64,000 nucleotides of DNA from Halorhabdus utahensis DSM 12940 (GTDB lineage Archaea; Halobacteriota; Halobacteria; Halobacteriales; Haloarculaceae), in NCBI RefSeq assembly GCF_000023945.1, contig NC_013158.1, forward strand, positions 1,364,001-1,428,000. Direction: 5' to 3'. The notes beneath the pieces were generated by a model. That model saw only the letters and a program-made list of their open reading frames with translations, was not told where the DNA came from and searched no databases. The position numbers and the translations under genes are program-made. This document shows positions 7,638-16,213 of this stretch, piece after piece. Positions within the stretch are counted from its first letter, which is position 1. The number at the start of each line of letters is the position of its first letter.

Positions 7638-9164
7638 ATGCAGTATTCGAATCCAGTGCTTCCGGGCATGCATCCCGATCCGACGATCGCGCGCGCCGGC
7701 GAGGACTTCTACCTCGCCATCTCCTCGTTCGAGTACTTCCCGGGCGTCCCGCTGTTTCACAGCACGGACCTGGTCTCCTGGGAGCGGGTCGGCCACTGTC
7801 TCACCCGCGACAGCCAGCTTGACCTCCGCGGTCGCGAGGCTTCCGACGGGATCTACGCCCCGACCTTGCGCCACCACGACGGCACCTTCTACATGGTCAC
7901 GACCGACGTCGGCGGCGACAACGGTGGCCACTTCATCGTGACCGCCGACGATCCCGCCGGCGAGTGGTCCGATCCGCTGTACGTCGACGCGGGCGGGATC
8001 GATCCCGATCTCTTCTTCGACGACGATGGGACGGCCTACTTCCAGTACACCGACGGCGAGTCCTTGCCGGAGTACCGGGTCCGACAGGCCGAGATCGACC
8101 TCGACACCGGTGAACTCGGCGACGTCCGCCAGCTCTGGCGGGGCATCGAAGGCGGGTTCGCCGAAGCGCCCCACATCTACGAACGCGACGGGACCTACTA
8201 CCTCATCACCGCCGAGGGCGGGACCCACACGGATCACATGGTCACCGTCGGCCGGAGCGACGACCCGACGGGCCCGTTCGAACCCCATCCCGACAACCCC
8301 GTGCTCTCCCATCGCGGTCGGCCGATGCACCCGCTCAGCGCGATGGGCCACGCCGACATGGTCCAGGCCCCGGACGGCTCGTGGTGGATGGTGTTCCTCG
8401 GGATCCGCCAGTACGGCCCGAACCCTGGCGTCCACCACCTGGGCCGGGAGACGTTCCTCGCACCCGTCACCTGGGAGGACGGCTGGCCGATCGTCAACGA
8501 CGGCGAGCCGATCGACCCCGAGATGACCGTCGAGTCGCTGCCCGGCGATTCACCCGGCGGGCTGTCGAGTCCGGCCCGACCGTTCGAGACGACCTTCGAC
8601 GGCGAACTCGACGACAGCTGGCAGTTCCGACGGAACCCGGACCCGGCGACGTATTCACTTTCGGACGACGGACTGTCACTCGTGGGCAAAACCGACAGCC
8701 TCGACGAGTTGGATGCGACGTTCGTCGGCCGCCCGCAGTCCCACTTCGATTGCCGAGCCGAGATCGATCTCGGGTTCGATCCCGACGACGGCGAGGAGGC
8801 CGGTCTCGCGCTCGTGATGAACGAGTCCCACCACTACGAGATCGGCGTGGGTCGTGAGGGTGGCGAGACGGTCGCCCGCGTCCGACTCCGGATCGGCGAG
8901 GTTGCTGACGAGGTCGCAGCTGTCCCCGTCGGGGGCGAGGACCACCGGCTGGTCGTCGACGCGACGACTGAGGAATACACGTTCCGCTACGCCGACGGCG
9001 ACGGCGAACCGACCGAACTCGCCACGGCGGCCACACGGTACCTGTCGACGGAAGTCGCGGGCGGGTTCACCGGCGTCTATATCGGTCCGTACGCACTTGG
9101 AGCAGGAACAGAAACGGCAACGCCGGCCCAGGTCCAGCGCTTCGTATACGAGCCGGCGGAGTGA
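7638..9164 (+). CDS. Glycoside hydrolase family 43 (beta-xylosidase/arabinofuranosidase type)
   Basis: A 508-residue five-bladed beta-propeller hydrolase with a C-terminal beta-sandwich (~330-508), the two-domain plan of GH43 beta-xylosidases. Candidate catalytic residues are Asp14 (GMHPDPTIAR, general base), Asp122 (GGIDPDLFFDDDG, pKa modulator) and Glu176 (FAEAPHIYERDG, general acid). There is no signal peptide, so it probably cleaves imported xylo- or arabino-oligosaccharides in the cytoplasm. It stands alone, without transporter or regulator genes nearby. GH43 activity cannot be resolved further by eye. Confidence 0.88.
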   Translation: MQYSNPVLPGMHPDPTIARAGEDFYLAISSFEYFPGVPLFHSTDLVSWERVGHCLTRDSQLDLRGREASDGIYAPTLRHHDGTFYMVTTDVGGDNGGHFIVTADDPAGEWSDPLYVDAGGIDPDLFFDDDGTAYFQYTDGESLPEYRVRQAEIDLDTGELGDVRQLWRGIEGGFAEAPHIYERDGTYYLITAEGGTHTDHMVTVGRSDDPTGPFEPHPDNPVLSHRGRPMHPLSAMGHADMVQAPDGSWWMVFLGIRQYGPNPGVHHLGRETFLAPVTWEDGWPIVNDGEPIDPEMTVESLPGDSPGGLSSPARPFETTFDGELDDSWQFRRNPDPATYSLSDDGLSLVGKTDSLDELDATFVGRPQSHFDCRAEIDLGFDPDDGEEAGLALVMNESHHYEIGVGREGGETVARVRLRIGEVADEVAAVPVGGEDHRLVVDATTEEYTFRYADGDGEPTELATAATRYLSTEVAGGFTGVYIGPYALGAGTETATPAQVQRFVYEPAE

Positions 9165-9191
9165 TCGCCGCCGCGGTGGACGATCCCGACG

Positions 9192-9515
9192 TCAGCGACC
9201 GTCGCCCATTTCCAGGTTACCGTCCCACCCGTCGACGCCACACGAGAGACTTTCGACTGGACCATCAATACCTTCGTAGGCAGAGACCAGTCGAGCAGCC
9301 TGGATGCTCGCCTGGCCGTGCGCACAGACAGTGACGACCCGATCGGCCCCGTCGAAGCGGTCGACCTCGTTCGTGAGCGTTGCCAGCGGAACGTTCTCGC
9401 TGCCGGGAATGTGACCGCGTTCGAAGGCCGCCGGTGGTCGAACGTCCACGATGCGTACGTCCTGCTCGCCATCCAGCAGCGACCTGAGATCCGCCGCCGA
9501 GCACTCGCCGTCCAT
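9192..9515 (-). CDS. Single-domain rhodanese-like sulfurtransferase
   Basis: A 107-residue rhodanese domain. It shows VRIVDVRPPAAFERGHIPGSENVPL (the CH2A-like DVR-x-x-x-EFxxGHIPGA signature) and the active-site loop CAHGQAS after VVTV, with the catalytic cysteine able to carry a persulfide. It ends in the SCGVDGWDG motif typical of the family. Likely a cytoplasmic sulfur carrier or thiosulfate:thiol sulfurtransferase. It is convergent with the GH43 gene and 123 bases downstream of a NUDIX gene on the same strand. Confidence 0.88.
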   Translation of the reverse strand: MDGECSAADLRSLLDGEQDVRIVDVRPPAAFERGHIPGSENVPLATLTNEVDRFDGADRVVTVCAHGQASIQAARLVSAYEGIDGPVESLSCGVDGWDGNLEMGDGR

Positions 9516-9638
9516 GGGAGTCCGTCACATATCCATCCTCATAACCGCACCGATCGACACTGTACTACACGATCTATCCTGGCGATCCAAGCGCGGCCGG
9601 TCTGTGGCCCATCCGGCCTCCAGCCAGTGACAGCCCGA

Positions 9639-10184
9639 TCAAAGCAACCCGTCTTCCCGGGCAAGCAACAGCGCCTCGATCGTCGCGTCGTTGGCCGGGT
9701 CAGCCCGTGCGCGATCGAGCGCATCTTCAGCTGGGACCGTCGTCACCGAGAGGAACTCGTTGTCGTCGAGATCGGTCTCGACGGGTTCGAGTCCCTCGGC
9801 GAAGACGATCCCGCGCTGGTGGCGCATCGCCCCCGTCGCGACCCAGAAATCCTCCAGCAGGGAGACGCCAGCAGGATCGAATCCGGTCTCCTCGCGGAGT
9901 TCCCGCGCGCCCGCCTCGGTGTAGGATTCGCCGTCCTCGACGATCCCGGCCGGGAATTCGAGGCAGTGCTCCCGGATCGCCGGTCGATACTGCTCGACCA
10001 TCACGACGTCGCCGTCGATCACCGGAACGACGACGACCGCGTCCGGCAGTGCGGCCCAGTAGTAGCGCTTCTCGGTCCCGTCAGGCTGTTCGACCAGATC
10101 GTAGCCCCCATCGTACCACCCGGTTTCGTACTCGACGTGGGATTCGAGAATCGGCCACGCGTGTCGCTCGGATCTCTCAGTCAT
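9639..10184 (-). CDS. NUDIX hydrolase, ADP-ribose pyrophosphatase type
   Basis: A 181-residue protein with a complete NUDIX box: G-IVEDGESYTEAGARELREETGF matches GX5EX7REUXEEXGU. The strand before it, VVMVEQYRPAIREHCLEFPAG, contains the QYR and E-PAG residues typical of ADP-ribose pyrophosphatases, and an acidic loop follows. Probable reaction: ADP-ribose to AMP and ribose 5-phosphate with Mg2+. The ATG at 10184 gives a normal-length N-terminal strand region. Confidence 0.85.
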   Translation of the reverse strand: MTERSERHAWPILESHVEYETGWYDGGYDLVEQPDGTEKRYYWAALPDAVVVVPVIDGDVVMVEQYRPAIREHCLEFPAGIVEDGESYTEAGARELREETGFDPAGVSLLEDFWVATGAMRHQRGIVFAEGLEPVETDLDDNEFLSVTTVPAEDALDRARADPANDATIEALLLAREDGLL

Positions 10185-10245
10185 TATCGTTCAGTTTCAC
10201 TCGCCCGTTGATACGTGCATTGGCTCCGAACAGTGCTGGCAGCGA

Positions 10246-10644
10246 TCAACTGAGCTGGGATATCGTCAGTCGGTAATACCCGTCACCGACCCGGACGAAC
10301 ACCGCGTCCGGGCCGTCGACCGCCGCGGTCGAGCGCTGCTGAAGTGCGGTGAGTTCGTCGAACGGCGAGTGGGTAAAGGCCTCCTTGAAGCCGACGTAGC
10401 CCTTCCAGTACGGCGCGGATTCGCCCACCTCGTCGGTGGTGGCCGCCGCGACGGCAGCCGACGTGTACGGAAACCGCCGGTCGTCGAGATCGGTCGCGTT
10501 GACCGCCGCGTGTTCCTCGACCGGCGTCGCAGTCATGTAATAGGGGTCGCCCGCCTTGATGAATCCCGGCAGTGCGCCCAGTGCGAGCAGGAGGGTCACG
10601 ACGCCGAAAATGGCGAGGACGGCGAGTTTCGTCCGTCTGCGCAT
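10246..10644 (-). CDS. Membrane-anchored haloarchaeal protein, unknown function
   Basis: A 132-residue protein with a positively charged N-terminus (MRRRTK) and a single hydrophobic helix (~7-28), then a soluble domain with a conserved-looking core (DLDDRRFPYTSAAV, YWKGYVGFKEAF, DAVFVRVGDGYYRLTI). It probably faces the exterior. Its ATG directly follows the stop codon of the upstream gene (TGAATG), so the two are translationally coupled. No domain name can be assigned with confidence. Confidence 0.72.
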   Translation of the reverse strand: MRRRTKLAVLAIFGVVTLLLALGALPGFIKAGDPYYMTATPVEEHAAVNATDLDDRRFPYTSAAVAAATTDEVGESAPYWKGYVGFKEAFTHSPFDELTALQQRSTAAVDGPDAVFVRVGDGYYRLTISQLS

Positions 10645-11130
10645 TCAGGTCGCCCCCGGCCGATCGCCGTCCTCGTCAGTTTCAGTCGGCCCCTCGCCGT
10701 GCTCGTCCGCGCTTGTCTCGAGGATGTCCCGGTACAGTCGACCGTACGCCTGCCGTCGGAGCGTCGCGACGGCCGCGTCCTCGGCGTCCTGGAACGTCGT
10801 CGCGACGATCGTCTCGGCAAAGGGCGGCGCGTGCCAGACCACGCCCTCGACGTGTTCGCTGCCGGTCTGGATCACCTCGCCACCGTGGTCGGCACAGAAC
10901 GAATCGAACGCCTCGTGGGTACCGACGTGGACACGAAGCAGCGACGCAAACATCGCATCCTGGGCCGTCAGGACGACGTCGTCGGTGACTCGGCGGTCGT
11001 ACTCCGGGCCGTCGAGATCCATCGCTCGGGCGACCTCCCGGACGACGACTCCGGCAGTTGCGGCGAGAGCGTCGTATCGCTCGCGGGCCGCAGTAGGCGT
11101 CTCGGGTTCGAGCAGCCCCTCAGTATGCAT
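10645..11130 (-). CDS. Haloarchaeal protein of unknown function (DUF5809-like)
   Basis: A 161-residue cytoplasmic protein. It begins with a helical N-terminal segment (LEPETPTAARERYDALAATAGVVVREV) and continues with an alpha/beta region and an acidic low-complexity tail. It resembles the haloarchaeal DUF5809 family and sits where I expect that family, next to a DUF5810-like gene 24 bases upstream; the names are from memory. Its stop codon abuts the start of the membrane-anchored gene. An operon with the neighbouring unknown genes and rimI is likely; function unknown. Confidence 0.72.
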   Translation of the reverse strand: MHTEGLLEPETPTAARERYDALAATAGVVVREVARAMDLDGPEYDRRVTDDVVLTAQDAMFASLLRVHVGTHEAFDSFCADHGGEVIQTGSEHVEGVVWHAPPFAETIVATTFQDAEDAAVATLRRQAYGRLYRDILETSADEHGEGPTETDEDGDRPGAT

Positions 11131-11154
11131 AGGCCGTGATTGGATCTCCGTCCA

Positions 11155-11733
11155 CTATTCCGTTTCGTCCGCGTCAGCGTCGGCCGGCTCCTCGCGAGCG
11201 GGGTCGCGTTCGGCATGCCCGCCATTCGAGTCGTCGCTACGGGACTCCGAAGGGCCGTCCTCGGCTTCGGCGGCCCGCTCGCGGCGCTTGCGCGTCATCT
11301 CGTAGGCCTCCCGGAGAACCTCTTTGGCGTCGGCGTCCAGCGCCGGATCGGACCGCGCCGTCGGACCGCCCCCGAAGTCATCGAACGTCACACCGGGGTC
11401 GTGGTCGTCGGTCGTATGCTGACCCCCACCAGCCAGCTCGCCAGGGTGGTCACCCTCGCCGGTGTGGCCGCGATCAGTGCGGTCTCCGTTGGTTGGAAGG
11501 TCCGTCGTTCCGTGGTCGTGCTCGACCCTGTCCCCGGGAAGCGCAGCGTTCTCAGCGTCCTCGACGATACGCTCGGCGAGCGCCTCGTCGTCCGCCTGCT
11601 CCCACTCCGGCGCGTGTTCGTCGAGCCAGGTCTCGTGCTCGGCGTCACCCAGCAGCGCGGTAAAGGCCAGGTGGTTTGCCAGGTGTTTTGCGTCGACCTG
11701 GGGGGTCTCACACACCGGACACGCGTATCCCAT
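11155..11733 (-). CDS. Zinc-finger protein with long acidic linker (DUF5810-like)
   Basis: A 192-residue protein starting MGYACPVCETPQVDAKHLANHLAF. The N-terminus has a CxxC pair followed by two histidines (C-P-V-C...H-L-A-N-H), a plausible C2H2-type zinc site, then LLGDAEHETWLDEHAPEWE. The middle is a long Asp/Gly/His/Thr-rich disordered stretch, and the C-terminal part has a helix (DADAKEVLREAYEMTRKRRERAAEAE). The frame stays open upstream into rimI, but the start at 11733 gives the conserved N-terminus. It belongs to a minus-strand group of haloarchaeal unknowns. Confidence 0.75.
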   Translation of the reverse strand: MGYACPVCETPQVDAKHLANHLAFTALLGDAEHETWLDEHAPEWEQADDEALAERIVEDAENAALPGDRVEHDHGTTDLPTNGDRTDRGHTGEGDHPGELAGGGQHTTDDHDPGVTFDDFGGGPTARSDPALDADAKEVLREAYEMTRKRRERAAEAEDGPSESRSDDSNGGHAERDPAREEPADADADETE

Positions 11734-11804
11734 ACCTCGATCCACGCACTCGTGCGTGAAAGGTGTTCGCCGAGCGCCCAGGGGATCCAGAAGCTGCTGG
11801 TCGG

Positions 11805-12317
11805 CTACGGCGACCGGAACAACACCAGGGCGTTCTCGCCGTCGTCGTAGTACCCCGGGATCGTCCGCCGGTGGACGAACCCCTCGCTCCGGTAGAGGTG
11901 TCTGGCGGCCGCGTTGCTCTCCCGAACTTCGAGTTTGACCGTGGTAATGCCGCTGGCCCCCAGCATGAGGATGGCACGCTGAAGCAACTGGCGACCGACG
12001 CCGGCGTTCCGGCGGTCGGGATGGACAGCGAGGTCCTTGACGTGGCCGATCGGCGTCCCGTCGTTCGGGACCGCGTCCGCCACGACGTAGCCGATCACGG
12101 ACCCCGCCGTCGGTGGCGTCCGGTCGATCGCGACGAGAAACGCCGGGGCGTCGAGAAAGCGCTCGAACGCGCCAACGGGCCAGGGCTGGGGAAAGGACTG
12201 CTGTTCGATCTCCAGGACACCCAGGAGGTCCTCCCTGGTCGCGGGTCGAACGAGCGGCCGGCCCCCCGGTTCGGACGCGACGGTCGTCACAGGTGTCAAT
12301 ACGTGCCCCTGACACAT
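11805..12317 (-). CDS. rimI: GNAT N-acetyltransferase, RimI-type
   Basis: A 170-residue acetyltransferase of the ribosomal-protein-alanine/archaeal N-terminal acetyltransferase group. It shows VRPATREDLLGVLEIEQQSFPQPWP at the N-terminus, the acetyl-CoA pyrophosphate loop in VHPDRRNAGVGRQLL (R-x-x-G-x-G/A), KLEVRESNAAARHLYRSEGF and the C-terminal IPGYYDDGENALVL typical of RimI. It likely acetylates protein N-termini. It precedes the DUF5810-like gene by 71 bases on the same strand. The ATG at 12317 is chosen; a shorter start near VTTVASE is possible. Confidence 0.88.
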   Translation of the reverse strand: MCQGHVLTPVTTVASEPGGRPLVRPATREDLLGVLEIEQQSFPQPWPVGAFERFLDAPAFLVAIDRTPPTAGSVIGYVVADAVPNDGTPIGHVKDLAVHPDRRNAGVGRQLLQRAILMLGASGITTVKLEVRESNAAARHLYRSEGFVHRRTIPGYYDDGENALVLFRSP

Positions 12318-12593
12318 ACGCGTGGCGGCGCGAGATCACCCGAAGGCACAAGATTGATACCAGCCCATGGGCAAGGATTCACTGCACCCGTTAGGGTGCC
12401 ACCCCACCCCCCATCCCCCACTTTGTTTCGGCGCGGGCAGCCAGGGTTCTGGCTGCTCGCGCGTTTTCGAGCCCGCCAGGGCGACCTGTCTCATCATGCT
12501 TCGAGAACGACGTGACGTCTCCCTTCGAGAGAGCAGCGTGATGTCACCCTTCGAGAGAACGGCGTGTCTTCCCAGTGGACGTGTCCTGAGCGG
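12318..12593. other. Intergenic region with two hairpins and a degenerate triplet repeat
   Basis: This gap between the RimI gene and the next minus-strand gene holds GCACCC/GGGTGC around GTTA (12384-12399). It also holds a strong interrupted stem at 12431-12462: GCGCG, one unpaired base, GCAGCCAG, loop GGTT, CTGGCTGC, one base, CGCGC, then TTTT at 12464. At 12500-12573 three imperfect direct repeats of 24-26 bases each begin TTCGAGA and end in CCC. No protein-coding signal is convincing. The large stem followed by T's could stop plus-strand transcription or be a structured RNA. Confidence 0.5.
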
Positions 12594-12842
12594 CTACTCC
12601 TCGTCGTCGGACTCGTCAACGCTGAGCGCCGAGCCGACGAGTCGACTCGCGATCACTCGCGGGATCTCGCTCGGCGTGATGACGTAGCGTTCGACGGCGA
12701 GAATGAGACCGACGATCCCCAGGAACGCGAGTCCGCCAACGAGTTCGCCCCGGACCAGGAGATCCAGGCTGAGCAACGCGATCGGCGCAACGACGACGAC
12801 CGTTCCGACTCGGCCGATCAGCTCGAGGATCCCGGCGGCCAT
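12594..12842 (-). CDS. Small two-helix membrane protein
   Basis: An 82-residue protein with two hydrophobic helices (~12-30 and 33-52), an amphipathic segment (VITPSEIPRVIASRLVGSAL) and an acidic tail (DESDDEE). It resembles small haloarchaeal membrane families often annotated as DUFs, but no function is known. The start ATG at 12842 lies 52 bases from the end of the PrsW-like gene on the same strand, so the two may be co-transcribed. Confidence 0.7.
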   Translation of the reverse strand: MAAGILELIGRVGTVVVVAPIALLSLDLLVRGELVGGLAFLGIVGLILAVERYVITPSEIPRVIASRLVGSALSVDESDDEE

Positions 12843-12894
12843 GGACGCTACTACGCGTGAAGCCTCATAAATGCACGCCGTTGAGTCGCCGAGG

Positions 12895-13908
12895 CTACGG
12901 GTCGAATTCAGTCAGCTCAGGCTGGAGAGAGCGATCCTTCCGGACAGTGGTGCGCTGGTAGGCCCGGCGATAGGCGCGGAGTTTTCGAACGAGCACGTAG
13001 CCGAACACCCCGTCGTAGACGATCACGAAGCCGACAAAGGCGAAGAAGGGCGAGATCCCTACTACGTCCGCGAGGAACGCCGGGAGCACGGAGACGAGCG
13101 CGTTGTAGGTCCCGTGGACGAACGCGGCGATCAGCAATCCCTTGACGACGATGGGGCCGGCCTGGACCGGGTTGAATTTCGCCAGCCCGAGGTAATACCC
13201 GGCGAACGCCGAGTAGATGACGTGGCCCGGCCCGGCCAGCGCCCGCACGGTGACGACACTCCCACCGGCTGCGAACACACCGACGCCGACGTCACCGGTC
13301 GTCTCGGTGATGTACAGCGCGTTCTCGATGGTCGCAAACCCGAGCCCGGCGATGGCTCCGTAGACGGCCCCGTCGACGACGGCATCGAAACGGACGTCAC
13401 GGAAGGCGTGCAGTCGGACTGCCAGAAGCTTGACGCCTTCCTCGACCGGGCCGACGATCACGTAAAAGACGACCACCAGGCCGAGTGCCTCGACGCCGGC
13501 GGCCTCGGTGAGCACGAACGCGGCAGGGGCGAACATCGCGTTGATGACGGCCGCGAAGCCGGCGAAGAGGACGCCGAGGAGAAAGGTTGCGACTAGGAGG
13601 CCCAACGGCTCGCGGGCGGTGGCGTCAGCCCGCCAGACGTATCCCGCCAGCCCGACAGCGGGCACGACCGAGAGGGCAGTCACCGCGCCGACGGTCGGAT
13701 CCGTGATTGCACCCAGTCCGCCGAGGACGAACTGCGAGAGCAGGATCGAGATCGCAACCAGGACGATCGTCACCCGGGCGAGCGTGAGCGCACTCGCGTG
13801 GAGTATCACCGCGAGCCGATCGAGCCGCCCGCGGACCTCCCAGTCGGCGATATCGTACAGGTCGAGCGAGCCGTCGGCGGCAGTCTCGACGGGATCGCGC
13901 TGTCGCAT
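12895..13908 (-). CDS. PrsW-family intramembrane metalloprotease
   Basis: A 337-residue polytopic membrane protein of the PrsW/CPBP-like glutamic/metallo-protease group. Predicted catalytic motifs are in order: the EE pair in IVGPVEEGVKLLAVR, the glutamate in GLGFATIENALY, the histidine in AGPGHVIYSAFAGYYLG and the histidine in AFVHGTYNALVS. About eight transmembrane helices follow a cytoplasmic N-terminus with an acidic segment. Such proteins cleave membrane-bound anti-sigma factors or signalling proteins in bacteria; the archaeal substrate is unknown. The start at 13908 (MRQRDPVE) is preferred over the upstream ATG at 13953. Confidence 0.85.
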   Translation of the reverse strand: MRQRDPVETAADGSLDLYDIADWEVRGRLDRLAVILHASALTLARVTIVLVAISILLSQFVLGGLGAITDPTVGAVTALSVVPAVGLAGYVWRADATAREPLGLLVATFLLGVLFAGFAAVINAMFAPAAFVLTEAAGVEALGLVVVFYVIVGPVEEGVKLLAVRLHAFRDVRFDAVVDGAVYGAIAGLGFATIENALYITETTGDVGVGVFAAGGSVVTVRALAGPGHVIYSAFAGYYLGLAKFNPVQAGPIVVKGLLIAAFVHGTYNALVSVLPAFLADVVGISPFFAFVGFVIVYDGVFGYVLVRKLRAYRRAYQRTTVRKDRSLQPELTEFDP

Positions 13909-14032
13909 GGGCGTCACTCCGGCGGCTGTCGTCAAGGGCCTGTCGCCGGCCACGGCGGCGGGCAGACCTCGATATCACCCACCCTCGCCACGGAAGGGAG
14001 CGTTTTTCGCGCTCGATCGACTAGGGCCCACC

Positions 14033-14611
14033 ATGACGATTACCGCCGGCGTGATCGCCGTCCAGGGGGATGTGAGCGAACACGCGACCGCCGTCGAGGC
14101 GGCCGCAGCGGCCCACGACCAGACCACCGAGATCGTCGAGATACGCGATTCAGGCCGCGTACCTGACTGTGACGTCCTGCTTGTTCCCGGTGGGGAGTCG
14201 ACGACGATCTCCCGGCTGCTCGCCGAGGAGGGGATCGCCCCGGAGATCCGCGACCACGTCGCGGCCGGCAAGCCCATGCTCGCAACGTGTGCCGGCCTGA
14301 TCGTGGCGGCCCGGGACGCCGGGGACGACCGCGTCGAGACGCTGGACGTTCTGGACGTCGCCGTCGAGCGCAACGCCTTCGGGCGGCAAAAGGACAGCTT
14401 CGAGGCCCCGCTGGACGTCGACGGGCTCGACGATCCCTTCCACGCAGTGTTCATCCGTGCGCCGGTCATCGAGGAGGTCGGCGACGCCGACGTCCTCGCC
14501 ACCTGGGAGGGTCGCCCGGTCGCAGTCCGTGACGGTCCCGTCGTTGGGACGGCGTTCCACCCAGAGTTGACGGGCGATCACCGGATCCACGACCTCGCGT
14601 TCTTCGAGTGA
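14033..14611 (+). CDS. pdxT: Pyridoxal 5'-phosphate synthase glutaminase subunit PdxT
   Basis: A 192-residue class I-type glutaminase that supplies ammonia to PdxS for PLP synthesis. Landmarks are GVIAVQGDVSEH at the N-terminus, PGGESTTISRLL, the nucleophile Cys86 in LATCAGLIV, FIRAP and the His/Glu of FHPELTGDHRIHDLAF. The ATG at 14033 matches the family N-terminus although the frame is open far upstream. pdxS is not in the window. Confidence 0.95.
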   Translation: MTITAGVIAVQGDVSEHATAVEAAAAAHDQTTEIVEIRDSGRVPDCDVLLVPGGESTTISRLLAEEGIAPEIRDHVAAGKPMLATCAGLIVAARDAGDDRVETLDVLDVAVERNAFGRQKDSFEAPLDVDGLDDPFHAVFIRAPVIEEVGDADVLATWEGRPVAVRDGPVVGTAFHPELTGDHRIHDLAFFE

Positions 14612-14654
14612 GGCGAGGATGAACCAAGATTTGCTGCTTTCGCAAAAATAGTTC

Positions 14655-14715
14655 TCGAACCTATAAAATACGTTCGGCTGTTTCCAGCATGCAGGAGGAA
14701 GACCGGTACTTATGC
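14655..14715 (+). promoter_or_regulatory. Tandem TATA boxes ahead of cydAB
   Basis: Two archaeal TATA-like boxes precede cydA: TATAAAATA at about 14661 and GTACTTATG at about 14706. The nearer one is about 30 bases from the cydA ATG, as for a leaderless transcript; the farther one would give a ~50-base leader. Two promoters would suit an oxygen- or redox-regulated oxidase; this is inference. Confidence 0.5.
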
Positions 14716-14743
14716 ACTCGGCATCCGAAGCGCGCGACAACGA

Positions 14744-16213
14744 ATGCAGCCACCCACTCACTTCCTCGACGGCGCGCTCGGGGCGGCGGCGATGCTGGAT
14801 GGGACAGTCCTGTTCCTTCCCGCCGAGTTCGCGAGCCGGGTACAGTTCGGCTGGACGATCAGCGTCCACATCCTGTTTGCCGCCCTCTCGATCGGGCTGG
14901 CACCCTTCATCATCTACTTCACCTGGAAGGATATCCGAACCGGCAGCGAGCGCTACGCCAGGCTACGGTCGTTCTGGCTGAAGGTCTTCGCGGTTGGATT
15001 CGTGATGGGAACGGTCACCGGAATCCCGATGAGCTTCCAGTTCGGGACGAACTTCCCGGGCTTTTCGGCACTCGCGGGTGAGTTGATCGGCGGGCCGCTG
15101 GCTTTCGAGGCGAAGATGGCGTTCTTCCTTGAAGCCGTCTTCCTCGGCGTGTTGCTGTTCGGCCGCGAGAAGGTGAGCGATCGGACGTATTTCCTCTCGT
15201 CGGTGCTGACCGGCTTCGGGGCCTGGCTTTCGGGCTTCTGGATTCTGGTCGTCAACGCCTGGATGCAGACCCCCCAGGGGTACGAGATGATCACGCGAAA
15301 CGGCATGGAAGTCGCCAAGCTGACCGACCCGATTGCCGCCTTTTTCACGCCGCGGATGACCTGGATGTACGTCCATATGATCAACGCGTCAGTGATCTCC
15401 GTGGCGCTGTTGGTCGCCGGCGTCGCGGCGTACATCGTCTGGAAGAAACGCGACGCCAAAGCCTGGCACACGGCACTGAAGATAGCTGTCCTCCTCCTGA
15501 TCGTCGCCGCGCCGCTGCAGGCAGTCCACGGTGATGCGTATGGCCGCCACGTCGAGGACACCCAGCCACAGAAGTTCGCCGCGATGGAGGCCCACTACGA
15601 GACGGGAACCGCCGATCTGCACCTCTTTGCGATCCCGACGAGCCCTGACGCGATCATGAATCCCAGCGAGGAGAATCTCTTTGCGATCAGTCTTCCCAGG
15701 GTCGGGTCGTTTCTCGCAAGCGGGGGTGACTTCGACGCGGTCGTGAAAGGCCTCGACGAGTACGAACAGAACCCGCCAGTTCCGCTCGTGTTCTGGTCGT
15801 TCCGCATCATGGTCGGACTCGGGTTCCTGTTCATCGGGCTGGCCTTCTGGGGTGGCTATCTCATCTATCGCGATCGATTGTCCGACAGCAGCCTGTATCT
15901 GCGAGCGATGATCGCCGCCTCGCCGCTTGGGTACGCCGCCCTGCTCACGGGGTGGTACGTCACCGAGATCGGCCGCCAGCCCTGGGTCGTCCAGGGTGAA
16001 CTCAAGACCGGCGAGGCCGTCTCCTCGACGCTGTCCTCGACGGAGGCGACCCTGAGTCTGGCGGCATTCGTGGTCATCTATATCGGCCTCGTCGTGGCCG
16101 CGCTGTACACCCTCCGGTGGCTGATCGAGGACGAACTCGACGAATTGGGTGCCGAACCGGCCCCGGACGATCACTGGTACGGACCGATCCCGGGGGTGAC
16201 CAGCGATGACTAA
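14744..16213 (+). CDS. cydA: Cytochrome bd-type quinol oxidase subunit I
   Basis: A 489-residue polytopic membrane protein, the heme-bearing subunit of the bd oxidase that reduces O2 to water with quinol electrons. It shows the N-terminal haem ligand region (SRVQFGWTISVHILFAALSIG), MAFFLEAVFLGVLLFGRE, the Q-loop region and the highly characteristic GWYVTEIGRQPWVVQG. The Q-loop appears short, as in non-enterobacterial CydA. It overlaps cydB by 8 bases. High-affinity bd oxidases help respiration at low oxygen, expected in brine. Confidence 0.95.
   Translation: MQPPTHFLDGALGAAAMLDGTVLFLPAEFASRVQFGWTISVHILFAALSIGLAPFIIYFTWKDIRTGSERYARLRSFWLKVFAVGFVMGTVTGIPMSFQFGTNFPGFSALAGELIGGPLAFEAKMAFFLEAVFLGVLLFGREKVSDRTYFLSSVLTGFGAWLSGFWILVVNAWMQTPQGYEMITRNGMEVAKLTDPIAAFFTPRMTWMYVHMINASVISVALLVAGVAAYIVWKKRDAKAWHTALKIAVLLLIVAAPLQAVHGDAYGRHVEDTQPQKFAAMEAHYETGTADLHLFAIPTSPDAIMNPSEENLFAISLPRVGSFLASGGDFDAVVKGLDEYEQNPPVPLVFWSFRIMVGLGFLFIGLAFWGGYLIYRDRLSDSSLYLRAMIAASPLGYAALLTGWYVTEIGRQPWVVQGELKTGEAVSSTLSSTEATLSLAAFVVIYIGLVVAALYTLRWLIEDELDELGAEPAPDDHWYGPIPGVTSDD

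Noticed and set aside
11734-12351. N-terminal extension of the DUF5810-like frame into rimI
   Set aside because: The extension is antisense-like Arg-rich sequence from another frame of rimI; the conserved start MGYACPVC at 11733 explains the gene.
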